Positions 55,750 to 64,000 of a stretch of DNA of 64,000 bases are shown in pieces; the stretch's first letter is position 1, and the number at the start of each line of letters is the position of its first letter. The notes beneath the pieces were generated by a model. That model saw only the letters and a list, made by a program, of their open reading frames with translations, ran no database searches and was not told the origin of the DNA. This DNA comes from Pseudopedobacter saltans DSM 12145 (GTDB lineage: Bacteria; Bacteroidota; Bacteroidia; Sphingobacteriales; Sphingobacteriaceae), in NCBI RefSeq assembly GCF_000190735.1, contig NC_015177.1, forward strand, positions 3,596,001 through 3,660,000, in the 5' to 3' direction. A program made the position numbers and the translations under genes.

Positions 55750-57162
55750 ATGACAGATATTTTATTAAAGCGTCTGAAGAAGACTCTCTTTCTGGGATTG
55801 TCATTTTTTTCCGTAAGTGTTTTCGCTCAAAAAGGAAAAATGGCGGAAGCCTGGTTGACGGATCCTAAGGCCGAGGTTTTATTCAAAAAACAAGCGTCGG
55901 TTTTAGCTTCACAACATGCAAGCGCAGCTAATATAATCGAAATCAATCCCAATAAACGATATCAGACTATCGATGGTTTCGGATATACATTGACAGGCGG
56001 CAGTGCTGGACATTTGCTAAAAATGAGTCCACAAGCAAGGAAAAAATTATTAGAAGAGCTATTTGCATTTGATAAGGAAAATATAGGAACAAGTTATTTG
56101 CGCTTAAGCGTAGGAGCATCGGATTTAAATGATTTTGTTTTTTCTTATGATGATCTTCCGGACGGAGAAACGGACGTAGAGATGAAGAAGTTCGATTTGG
56201 GGCAGGACAAGAAAGATGTCATTCCGGTTTTAAAGGAAATTCTCACAATTAATCCTAAAATAAAATTGATGGGCTCTCCCTGGTCTCCACCAAAATGGAT
56301 GAAAACCAACAACGACACCCGTGGGGGAAGTTTGAAGCCGGAATTTTATGATGCTTACGCGTTGTACCTGGTAAAATATATTCAGGAAATGGCCAAGGAA
56401 GGGGTTATTATAGACGCTTTAACCGTACAAAATGAACCTTTGCATCCAGGCAACAATCCAAGTTTATTGATGCTGGCTAAAGATCAGGCGGAGTTTGTGA
56501 AGAATCATTTAGGTCCGGCATTTCAAAAACATAAGGTCAAAACAAAAGTTATTATTTATGACCATAATGCCGATAAACCAGAATATCCTATCGAAATTTT
56601 AAATGATCCTAATGCTAAAAAGTATATTGATGGTTCGGCATTTCACTTGTATGGAGGAACGATTGATGCCTTATCAAAAGTAAAAGAAGCACATCCTGAT
56701 AAAAACCTTTATTTTACTGAACAATGGTTTGGTGCGCCTGGAAATCTTCACCGAGATTTTGTCAATCATATTCAAAACTTAACTATTGGTGCAACTAGAA
56801 ACTGGAGTAAAACGGTTTTGGAATGGAATATCACATCTAATAGCGAGTTAACACCTTTTACAGATCGTGGTGGATGCAGTAAATGTCTTGGAGCGGTTAC
56901 TGTAGACGGTGATGTAGTTAAAAGAAACCCAGCATATTATACGGTTGCTCAGGCAGCGAAATTTGTAAGACCCGGCTCCGTTAGAATCGAGTCAAATTTG
57001 ATTGATGGTTTACCGAACGTTGCTTTCAAAACGCCATCGGGGAAAATAGTAATCATTGTGCTCAATAATAGTAAAGAGAAAAGAGACTTCAGTGTAAAAA
57101 ATAAAAATGCAGTTTATAACTCCAGTTTAAACGCAGGAGCGGCTGTCTCCTTAATTTTTTAA
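55750..57162 (+). CDS. GH30 glucanase-like (copy 3, paralogue of copy 1)
   Basis: 470 residues; signal peptide ending SVFAQ, so it is soluble where copy 1 is a lipoprotein. The same motifs occur: RYQTIDGFGYTLTGGSA, acid/base Glu229 in TVQNEPLHPGNNPS, nucleophile Glu324 in YFTEQWFGAP, and GGCSKCLGAVTVDG. Long blocks match copy 1 nearly word for word (for example DHNADKPEYPIEILNDP), showing tandem duplication. The two copies probably divide labour by location. Followed by GH5 after 3 bases. Confidence 0.9.
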   Translation: MTDILLKRLKKTLFLGLSFFSVSVFAQKGKMAEAWLTDPKAEVLFKKQASVLASQHASAANIIEINPNKRYQTIDGFGYTLTGGSAGHLLKMSPQARKKLLEELFAFDKENIGTSYLRLSVGASDLNDFVFSYDDLPDGETDVEMKKFDLGQDKKDVIPVLKEILTINPKIKLMGSPWSPPKWMKTNNDTRGGSLKPEFYDAYALYLVKYIQEMAKEGVIIDALTVQNEPLHPGNNPSLLMLAKDQAEFVKNHLGPAFQKHKVKTKVIIYDHNADKPEYPIEILNDPNAKKYIDGSAFHLYGGTIDALSKVKEAHPDKNLYFTEQWFGAPGNLHRDFVNHIQNLTIGATRNWSKTVLEWNITSNSELTPFTDRGGCSKCLGAVTVDGDVVKRNPAYYTVAQAAKFVRPGSVRIESNLIDGLPNVAFKTPSGKIVIIVLNNSKEKRDFSVKNKNAVYNSSLNAGAAVSLIF

Positions 57163-57165
57163 GTC

Positions 57166-58905
57166 ATGAAATTTAGAAAGCTATTTAGATTAATTTTTAC
57201 TTTATGTATTGCGACAACAGTAAATCAGGCAAATGCGCAGGGTTTTCTTAAAGCTAAAGGACATCTTATTGTCAATGAAAAAGGCGAAAAAGTAATTCTT
57301 CGGGGAATGGGTTTGGGCGGCTGGATGTTGCAGGAAGGATATATGTTCAGGGTTTCAAATTTAGGGCAACAGTACCGAATTAAAGAGGCTATTTCTGGAG
57401 TTGTTGGTCCACAAAAAGCGGATGAGTTTTATGAAAAGTGGTTAAAATATCACACAACGAAAGCCGATATAGATTCTTTGGCTTCTTGGGGTTTCAATTC
57501 TATAAGGTTGCCTTTTCACTATAATCTTTATACTTTACCCGTAGATCGGGAACCTGTTGCCGGACAGAATACCTGGTTAGAAAAGGGGTTCGCTTTGACA
57601 GACAGCTTACTGAGCTGGTGTAAAGCAAATAAAATGTATTTGATTTTAGATTTACACGCTGCGCCGGGCGGACAGGGAAATGATCTGGCAATTTCAGATC
57701 GTGATCCGTCAAAACCATCTCTTTGGGAAAGTGAAGCGAATCAACAGAAAACGGTGGCTTTGTGGAAAAAATTAGCCGATCGTTATAAGGACGAAAAATG
57801 GATTGGCGGTTATGATTTGTTAAACGAGACCAATTGGGGTTTTGAAGGTCCAAAAGATACTCGCGGAACGGCAGAAAACAAAAATGCACCATTACGTAAG
57901 CTGTTGATTGAAATAACAGAAGCTATCCGTTCAGTGGATAAAAATCATATTATTATTATTGAAGGTAATGGTTTTGGAAATAACTACAGAGGCATTTTCC
58001 CGCTTTGGGACAGTAACATAGTAGTCAGTTTCCATAAATACGGCAATTTTAATAATGAAGGAGCTATCCAATCATTCCTGGATATCCAGAAAAATTACAA
58101 TGTACCGGTTTGGTTAGGAGAATCGGGCGAAAATTCCAATACATGGTTTACAGAAGCTATAACACTGGTTGAAAAACATGACATCGGATGGGCGTGGTGG
58201 CAACATAAGAAAATTGGTATTAATAATCCTTTGGAAATAAAGTTGACCAAAAATTATCAGGACTTAGTGAATTATTGGGCTGGAAAAGGCGAGAAGCCAG
58301 ATGAAGAGAAAGCCTGGAAAACTTTGAACGAATTTTTAGAAAACACCAAAATACAGAATAATGTCTTCCATAAAGATGTAATTGATGCTATGTTTAGGCA
58401 AGTGCAAACTAAAGAAACCAAACCTTTTAAGATTCATCTCTTAAAAAATGCGCTGACTATAAATGCGGTAGATTACGACTTAGGAAGACAGGGTTCTGCG
58501 TATTTTGATAAAGACACGGCAAGCTATCATTTTACGCCGGGTGTGAATACGCAGGGCAACAGAGGCAGAATGTGTAGAAATGATGGCGTGGATATTTATC
58601 AAGCTAAAACTGGGGACTATTATATCGGGCATATTGAAGATGGCGAATGGTTGCAATACACCATTAATGTAGCGAAAGCAGGAACCTATAAATTAAATGT
58701 TAAAGCATCAAGCAAAGATAATACGGGAGAGATTTCTTTAAATATAAACGGAACGAACTTGTCTAACAGTCTGAGCAATCCAATAAAAGGTGAGGAATTG
58801 AAGTTGTACAGTTTAGGAAATGTTAAACTGAAACAGGGAGAGAATAAGATTCGGGTTGTTGCGAGAAAAGGAGGATTTGATTTAAAGGAGATCCAATTGA
58901 ATTAG
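57166..58905 (+). CDS. GH5 glucanase with C-terminal CBM6-like domain
   Basis: 579 residues; signal peptide ending QANAQ. GH5 TIM barrel at about 25-400: VILRGMGLGGWMLQEGY, WGFNSIRLPFHYN, LILDLHAAPGGQGND, acid/base Glu221 in LLNETNWG and nucleophile Glu319 in WLGESGENS. The GGWM start resembles exo-beta-1,3-glucanase-type GH5. Residues 445-579 (YYIGHIEDGEWLQYTINVAKAG ... GGFDLKEIQLN) form a CBM6-type sandwich. The final gene of the GH3-GH30-GH30-GH30-GH5 operon, ended by the terminator at 58941. Confidence 0.9.
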   Translation: MKFRKLFRLIFTLCIATTVNQANAQGFLKAKGHLIVNEKGEKVILRGMGLGGWMLQEGYMFRVSNLGQQYRIKEAISGVVGPQKADEFYEKWLKYHTTKADIDSLASWGFNSIRLPFHYNLYTLPVDREPVAGQNTWLEKGFALTDSLLSWCKANKMYLILDLHAAPGGQGNDLAISDRDPSKPSLWESEANQQKTVALWKKLADRYKDEKWIGGYDLLNETNWGFEGPKDTRGTAENKNAPLRKLLIEITEAIRSVDKNHIIIIEGNGFGNNYRGIFPLWDSNIVVSFHKYGNFNNEGAIQSFLDIQKNYNVPVWLGESGENSNTWFTEAITLVEKHDIGWAWWQHKKIGINNPLEIKLTKNYQDLVNYWAGKGEKPDEEKAWKTLNEFLENTKIQNNVFHKDVIDAMFRQVQTKETKPFKIHLLKNALTINAVDYDLGRQGSAYFDKDTASYHFTPGVNTQGNRGRMCRNDGVDIYQAKTGDYYIGHIEDGEWLQYTINVAKAGTYKLNVKASSKDNTGEISLNINGTNLSNSLSNPIKGEELKLYSLGNVKLKQGENKIRVVARKGGFDLKEIQLN

Positions 58906-58940
58906 TCGTTATTTTTTGTTATTAAAACGTGTGTTATTAG

Positions 58941-58966
58941 GAGCTTCTGAAAAGAAGCTCTTTTTT
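58941..58966 (+). terminator. Rho-independent terminator of the glucan operon
   Basis: GAGCTTCT / AGAAGCTC (58941-58948, 58953-58960), GAAA loop, then TTTTTT. Placed 36 bases after the GH5 stop. Confidence 0.9.
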
Positions 58967-59067
58967 ATTGTCGACACTTTTGTTACAATCGCATTGGCTG
59001 TTTGGGTTAAACTATCCTACAGGAGAACCGTCATATCAATAAGTTTTACAAATTAAAGTATACGGTT

Positions 59068-59532
59068 ATGAGAAGGTTCTTTTTAATGTCTGTTTTCGTT
59101 GCAAGTGTTTTTACGTTCAAAACCGCAGACGCTCAGGTAAGGTTAAATGTAAATGTTAATTTAGGATCTCAACCGTTATGGGGTCCAGCAGGATATAACT
59201 ATGTAGAGTATTATTACGTCCCCGATATCGATGTATACTATCATGTAAATTCAAGAAAGTATACTTATTACAACGGAAAAAAATGGTTAACAGTAGGTAA
59301 TTTACCTAAGAAGTATCGGAATTATAACTTTTATAACGGATATAAAGTTGTCGTAAATAAGCCAAGGCCATGGGAATCTCATAGTTACTACGCTGCAAAC
59401 TATGGAAAATACAGAGGTTATGTAGGGCAGCCAACAATAAGAGGATATGAAAAAAAACATGATTATAAAAAGCTTCATAATCAAAAAAGAAACAGGGATG
59501 AGGGACATCGACATCACTCGTCTCGTAGGTAG
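59068..59532 (+). CDS. Small secreted tyrosine-rich basic protein
   Basis: 154 residues; signal peptide ending KTADAQ. The mature part is rich in Tyr and Lys/Arg/His: YNYVEYYYVPDIDVYYHVNSRKY, then a basic tail KHDYKKLHNQKRNRDEGHRHHS. Proteins of this layout (YYYxPDxxxYY, YYNGxxW, PKxYRNYNFYNGYKV) are common in Bacteroidota, often called hypothetical; function is not known. Its own unit, with a terminator at 59540-59562 shared with the convergent gene. Confidence 0.75.
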   Translation: MRRFFLMSVFVASVFTFKTADAQVRLNVNVNLGSQPLWGPAGYNYVEYYYVPDIDVYYHVNSRKYTYYNGKKWLTVGNLPKKYRNYNFYNGYKVVVNKPRPWESHSYYAANYGKYRGYVGQPTIRGYEKKHDYKKLHNQKRNRDEGHRHHSSRR

Positions 59533-59539
59533 ATAGAGT

Positions 59540-59566
59540 AAAAGGGCCTTAACGGCCCTTTTTATT
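59540..59566. terminator. Bidirectional terminator between convergent genes
   Basis: A 9-bp stem (59540-59548 and 59554-59562) AAAAGGGCC / GGCCCTTTT with loop TTAAC, followed by T on the plus strand and preceded by A on it. Overlaps the stop of the minus-strand gene. Confidence 0.85.
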
Positions 59567-62500
59567 TGATAATGATATTTTGGCTCGATGTATAGGCTCC
59601 AAATTCCGGAGCATATAAGCTTTCTGCTTTGCTAATTCCAGAAGAAAATTTCCCGCTTTGTGCACAGTACAAATCATAATCTATGATGTACTGTCCTTTT
59701 GGAAGATGATTTATAAATATATCCGTACTGGTATCTTTAGGTGTCAGATAATAAAACAAATTTTCCAAATAATAATATTTCGATATAACAGAAGTCGGTT
59801 CGGTTCCCGAAGGTCGTTCGTCTCTCAATTTAATATATTCCAATGCTCTATCTGCAACAAGATAAAGTCTTACGGTAATCTTATCCCCAACGTGTAATTC
59901 ATTATTGTTATTAATCTCTTTTAAGTTGCCGTTACGATCCTTTTTGAAATATTTTTTTGTAATAATAAGGCCATTATTATGAGATTTTACGTCTTTCAGG
60001 TTTTGATTAAAAGTTTGGCTGAATGAGGCGATCATAAAATTTTTACCTGGATTGTAGATTTCATAAATAGGAAAGTCAGGTTTATCGTTAACTAAAGGAA
60101 CCGTATACGTGAACTTTCCTGCATTCATTATCTGAAGTTCGGGTTCCAACTTCCTTTTTGTGGAGTACCTTATAGTGTTTTTTTCCGGTTCGTAACTTCC
60201 GTTGCTTAGTAGTGCAAAACAGGCAGACATAGTCGCATTAGATGTTTGCCAATTATTAGCCTGCTTATTTAACAATAGCCATTTTTTTAATTGCAGTACA
60301 AAGTTAGCCTCACTCTCTTGCTTTCCGAATAATTCTATCATCAAGGAATGCTTTTCTATCTCAGCTCTATTCCACAGAAAGAAAGACTGCTCTCGAGGCC
60401 AGTAAGCACCAATCACGTCAGAGAAAATGGCCTTTTCTTTAAGCGATTTAAGAATAGGTTGGGCTAAATCATTGCGATCCAGATTGATGAATGTATATGC
60501 GATGAGTCCTTTTTCGTAATCTGTAAATTTTTGCCAGTTTTTATGGGCGTAGTCCAGATATTTTGTTTGGCAAGAATCGAACCCAATAAGGGCAGAAGAA
60601 TCCTTATAAAAACTTCTGGCATACCATCCTTGTATGTCTAAAGATGTTAGTGAATTGATGTTTTTAATAAGCTCATTGTCTACATAAGAAAGTGCTTTTT
60701 TTGCTATTCTTCCTTTTTGTTTATCAAAAAAAGAAGAGGTTGATATTGCACTGGATTTTCCTAGACTGGCAACAATATTTTGGGTGATATAACGATCCTC
60801 GTAAATGCAACTTTCAAACCACGGGAAGCTACCGTTTGACTTTTGCATTTTTTCTAGTTTATTCAATGCCATCGCCTGTTCTGTATATGCATTAGTCCCT
60901 TTAAATAAATGAATCAATGTTTTTTGCTGTTCCAATACTTGCGACGGATTAAACCAGGGAGAGTTCTTCAGGTTTTTTAACTTTGAAAGACTACTGTCTG
61001 GAAAGATGGTTGCATATCTATAGTTTTTTCTGACATAGAGTGCCATCTGACCAGTCATAAAATTCCCTAATAGCGAATTTGAACTTAAATACTCAGAGTT
61101 TTCTTTTTGCAAATAGGGTAGAGCAAACACAATATCCAAAATGGGATTGTTTTGTGTGGAAAATGTCAGAGACTTTAGCTCACGCTTATCACTGCTCAGA
61201 AAATCTTCTATTTTAATTTTCCGGCTCTCTCCAGGGTTTAAAATAAATGATTTTGACTCCGAAAGTGTAAGCATTTTGGATAAAACAGGTACAGACTTTT
61301 CTTCTCCATCATAATAAAAATCCGAATAAGCAGAAATCCGATAGGTTAAGCTATCTATTGATTTTGGAATCTTGATGGGATATTTGCTGGCTTCTGATTG
61401 ATGGGCGTCTATTTTAAAAGTTCTAGACCCGGATTCTTTATCATTAAAAAAATCTAAAATGTTTTTATTTGTTTCGTTAACAAACGACAAAAGTGATTTT
61501 CCTGAAATATTATTCTCACTGGTGTTTACCGTTTTTGCTATAACATCGATTTCATCGCCTTCTCTAAAAAAGCGTGGCATATTGGCGGAAATCATTAGTG
61601 GTTTTTGTGAAATAATGTATTTGTCGGTATATCCGGTTCTTAAGTCTTTGGTATGCGCAAAAAGTCTGAATTTCCAGGTGGTTAAAGATTCTGGGAAAGT
61701 AAATTGAAATTCAGCTTCGCCTTTTTCGTCAGTAACAATATGAGGATAGAAAAAAGCAGTTTCCGAAAAATTTTTCCGAAAACTATTAGTATTATCAACA
61801 TTTGTAAATACGTCACTACCGTCTCCTTTTTCTGTTACACCAGCGACTGCTCCTGTAATATCCGATCTTGTTGCTTCTCCATAACCAACCACGGTAACTT
61901 CGTTAAGAGCGTTAACAGGGCCCTCACCATATACAAGACTTGTTGTGCCACGTATATTAATAGCTTTGTTTTGGGGTGTATTCCCAATAATCTTATTTAG
62001 CTGTCCAGAATAATTATAATCCAGATATTTTAATTTACTATATGTTTTATCAATATAATGATAGCTATAAGTTAGTCTGTTTGTTGGGCTTCCTGTACTC
62101 ATGGGAGACCAAATAGGTATCCAGGATAATACGTATGCAGAATTAGCATAGGGATAATTCAGAGACCATTTTGAGTTCGCTTTGCTGATTTCATCTAAGG
62201 AAGCATCGTATAGCGCAACTAGCACTTCTGCTTTTGCGGGAAGATTGTCTTTATCAGTAACTTTTAATTTCCATTTATCCCGCTCTCCTGGTTGTACTTT
62301 TTCTCTAAAAGAAGTTATCTGTACATTTAGATTATTATTGCTTTTAGCGGATTTGATTGTTTCGGTTGAAGTATAAAATCGTCCGTTAAACATTGTAGAA
62401 AAAACCACTTTTAAGTCGGGTTCGCCATTGTATGGAATCTCTGTTTTTTCGTAACTATTACCAGATGTTTCTATCCATTTGAAATATTTTAAAACATCAC

Positions 62501-64000
62501 TTTCGTACACTTCCATTAAAATAGTGTTAGCCTTATTAAAGCCGGTATAAAAAATGGCGTTTTCGCCTTTGTTTACGTATTCCGTTTCAGGAAATACCCA
62601 GTCGGTTCGTGAAGAAGGCGTACCTATTTTTTTTGTTATCAATTTGGACATCCTATACAGGCGGATACTGTCTCCTAAATTATTGTAGGCCGTAAGCTCA
62701 ATATTATATGTGCCGCAAGACAGATTTTGCAGGCCTGGAATATTTATATGTGTTTGGTCTTTATCCTTTATTACGATGTCTTTTTCTAATAAGAGTTCGG
62801 TCTTTTTAGCATAAGGAGCGTCTATGTCAGGAAAATATCTGGTATATTCTTCCTCTGTTAATGAAGGAACAAAGGGATAGTTAGGATACCTGTACGAAGT
62901 ATAGTCTGATTTACGATTTTCTTTAAAAATGCGGATTTTTATTCTCCCAGTTATGTTATTTCCATTTAAATCAGTTAGCGAAAAAGGTGTTTTTAAGGTG
63001 TCAGTAATAAAGTTTTTATTGGGAATGACTGCGGAAAATCTTAGTGAGGGTTTGCCAAAGGTAACAGATGTTTGGTTTTCCCGTGTCTCCCCATCGATGT
63101 CTGTAACTTTTACAACAATGTTATAGGTATATATTTTGTCCGTAGTTTCCGGAATAAAATCAATGAGAAATTTTCCTTGCTTATCTGTTTTTGCACTATC
63201 TGTGATTAAAGCTTCATTTGTACCTCTAAAAAATCCTGGGTTTTTATAAATCGTATAAGAAACCCTGGTTTCCTGTAAGGGATATCCGGCAAAGTTTTCT
63301 ACAAAGCCGGTAATCTTTACCGGTTCTTTTGCGATTGATTTCACCGGCGAGAATTTGATAAAGAAAGTAGGCTTTTTATATTCCTCAATTTTAATTGATT
63401 TCGTGTAATCGCCTGCTTTGATCTGAAAGGAGCCGCTTAATGCATTTTGTGGGATTTCGAAAGAAGAACTGAATGTCCCGAATTCATTAGTTCTTAATTT
63501 TACTTTTTGAAGAGTGAGCCGATTGCCGGAAAATATAACTTCGATGTCGTTATTAGCACAAACCTGGCTTTCTTTCTCCGAGTTTATGTACTTGATTCCT
63601 TTAAATTGAATAGTTTGTCCGGGACGATAAATTTCCCTATCGGTAAATATCGAAACTGCATCTTCTTCTCCCTCAATTTGGATTTGAGTTTTCCTATCAG
63701 GCAATGTATAAACGGAACTATGCCAAATATCATTCTTTAAACGAAGTGAATAGCTGTTGTATTTGTCTTTTTGTGTAATAAAGAAGCCATTAGCATCGGT
63801 TTTGCCTTTAGATGATACCTCTCTGGTCTTAATATTATGTGTAAATGTCGAGTGTTTATAAACAGATACCAAAACATGTTTCAATGGCATACCTGTAGCT
63901 CTGTCTGCAACACGTATTTTTTGTTTTCCGTTTTTAATATCAATTAAGCAAACCATATTGGTAACGTTGAAATGTGTAAACTTAATGTTTTCCGGTTCAA
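59562..64000 (-). CDS. Alpha-2-macroglobulin-like envelope protein, 5' end missing
   Basis: Frame is open from the right window edge (an internal Met codon lies at 63954-63956, with 14 open codons beyond it), so the N-terminus is missing; at least 1479 codons. MG2 hallmark VSIFTDREIYRPGQTIQFKG near residue 105 of the visible part, MG-like domains, A2M domain at about 735-810 (FYPHIVTDEKGEAEFQF, LTTWKFRLFAHT), then an alpha/alpha toroid. The thioester motif CxEQ is not present where expected (YLQKENSEYLSS). At about residue 690 the text ALNEVTVVGYGEATRSDITG, as in SusC plugs, is embedded. It may bind or trap proteases or help envelope assembly; unproven. Confidence 0.85.
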   Translation of the reverse strand, partial: EPENIKFTHFNVTNMVCLIDIKNGKQKIRVADRATGMPLKHVLVSVYKHSTFTHNIKTREVSSKGKTDANGFFITQKDKYNSYSLRLKNDIWHSSVYTLPDRKTQIQIEGEEDAVSIFTDREIYRPGQTIQFKGIKYINSEKESQVCANNDIEVIFSGNRLTLQKVKLRTNEFGTFSSSFEIPQNALSGSFQIKAGDYTKSIKIEEYKKPTFFIKFSPVKSIAKEPVKITGFVENFAGYPLQETRVSYTIYKNPGFFRGTNEALITDSAKTDKQGKFLIDFIPETTDKIYTYNIVVKVTDIDGETRENQTSVTFGKPSLRFSAVIPNKNFITDTLKTPFSLTDLNGNNITGRIKIRIFKENRKSDYTSYRYPNYPFVPSLTEEEYTRYFPDIDAPYAKKTELLLEKDIVIKDKDQTHINIPGLQNLSCGTYNIELTAYNNLGDSIRLYRMSKLITKKIGTPSSRTDWVFPETEYVNKGENAIFYTGFNKANTILMEVYESDVLKYFKWIETSGNSYEKTEIPYNGEPDLKVVFSTMFNGRFYTSTETIKSAKSNNNLNVQITSFREKVQPGERDKWKLKVTDKDNLPAKAEVLVALYDASLDEISKANSKWSLNYPYANSAYVLSWIPIWSPMSTGSPTNRLTYSYHYIDKTYSKLKYLDYNYSGQLNKIIGNTPQNKAINIRGTTSLVYGEGPVNALNEVTVVGYGEATRSDITGAVAGVTEKGDGSDVFTNVDNTNSFRKNFSETAFFYPHIVTDEKGEAEFQFTFPESLTTWKFRLFAHTKDLRTGYTDKYIISQKPLMISANMPRFFREGDEIDVIAKTVNTSENNISGKSLLSFVNETNKNILDFFNDKESGSRTFKIDAHQSEASKYPIKIPKSIDSLTYRISAYSDFYYDGEEKSVPVLSKMLTLSESKSFILNPGESRKIKIEDFLSSDKRELKSLTFSTQNNPILDIVFALPYLQKENSEYLSSNSLLGNFMTGQMALYVRKNYRYATIFPDSSLSKLKNLKNSPWFNPSQVLEQQKTLIHLFKGTNAYTEQAMALNKLEKMQKSNGSFPWFESCIYEDRYITQNIVASLGKSSAISTSSFFDKQKGRIAKKALSYVDNELIKNINSLTSLDIQGWYARSFYKDSSALIGFDSCQTKYLDYAHKNWQKFTDYEKGLIAYTFINLDRNDLAQPILKSLKEKAIFSDVIGAYWPREQSFFLWNRAEIEKHSLMIELFGKQESEANFVLQLKKWLLLNKQANNWQTSNATMSACFALLSNGSYEPEKNTIRYSTKRKLEPELQIMNAGKFTYTVPLVNDKPDFPIYEIYNPGKNFMIASFSQTFNQNLKDVKSHNNGLIITKKYFKKDRNGNLKEINNNNELHVGDKITVRLYLVADRALEYIKLRDERPSGTEPTSVISKYYYLENLFYYLTPKDTSTDIFINHLPKGQYIIDYDLYCAQSGKFSSGISKAESLYAPEFGAYTSSQNIIIK

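Noticed and set aside
55674-55868. 64-codon open frame after GH30 copy 2
   Set aside because: It runs through the stem-loop and into the GH30 copy 3 start in another frame, with no domain.
59562-63956. Complete gene starting at the Met codon 63954-63956
   Set aside because: The frame stays open to the window edge and the protein begins inside a conserved-looking domain, so the true start lies outside.
1-64000. tRNA, rRNA, CRISPR, prophage or plasmid-type features
   Set aside because: I looked for cloverleaf-like sequence, regular repeats with spacers, integrases and phage structural genes and saw none. A covariance-model scan would be needed to exclude small RNAs.

Overview
The window looks like chromosome from a Bacteroidota bacterium, most likely Sphingobacteriaceae and Pedobacter-like. 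This is an inference from the AT-rich sequence, the SusC/SusD pairs, a hybrid two-component system, signal peptides ending in AQ/QA, lipoproteins and one good TTG-N17-TAnnTTTG promoter. I see no rRNA, tRNA, CRISPR array, insertion sequence or prophage. The genes at both edges are open.

Positions 1-16000 are mostly housekeeping and mixed genes: a YwqK/MORN-type secreted protein cut by the left edge, a CPA1 sodium/proton antiporter, ecotin, aat, a DUF1800/DUF1501 export pair, a LOG-family protein, a DUF2461 protein, a TonB-C-domain protein, rbfA, hflX, a TlpA-like thioredoxin, a NadR-like P-loop protein and a SNF2 helicase.

Positions 16363-58905 form a large carbohydrate-use island. (a) 16363-21757 (+): SusC, SusD and a small lipoprotein with no adjacent enzyme. 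(b) 35187 back to 21846 (-): SusC, SusD, GH43, an Asp-box hydrolase (GH33/GH93-like), an unrecognised helical secreted protein, a GH43 endo-arabinanase-like protein, GalM and GH2. This probably acts on arabinan or arabinose-rich pectin side chains. (c) 35489-42345 (+): three sensor-like genes. They are a complete hybrid histidine kinase/response regulator divergent from (b), a leucine-rich-repeat secreted protein, and a seven-transmembrane DISM receptor fused to a transposase-type zinc ribbon plus helix-turn-helix. A strong terminator closes this block. (d) 42615-46468: GH2 and GH88, translationally coupled. (e) 46555-50338: a propeller/Y_Y_Y/LuxR membrane regulator with no kinase, and a predicted outer-membrane protein. 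(f) 50505-58905: GH3, three GH30 and a GH5 with a CBM6-like domain, suited to beta-1,6/beta-1,3-glucan, for example fungal cell wall.

The tail holds a small secreted tyrosine-rich protein and, on the minus strand, a large alpha-2-macroglobulin-like protein cut by the right edge. It lacks the thioester motif and carries a SusC-plug-like insert.

The most unusual item is the 7TM-DISM protein at 40423-42345. It looks like a one-component, membrane-tethered transcription factor whose DNA-binding part was taken from an IS1595-type transposase. Three different designs for passing a periplasmic signal to DNA lie within 14 kb of each other in this island.
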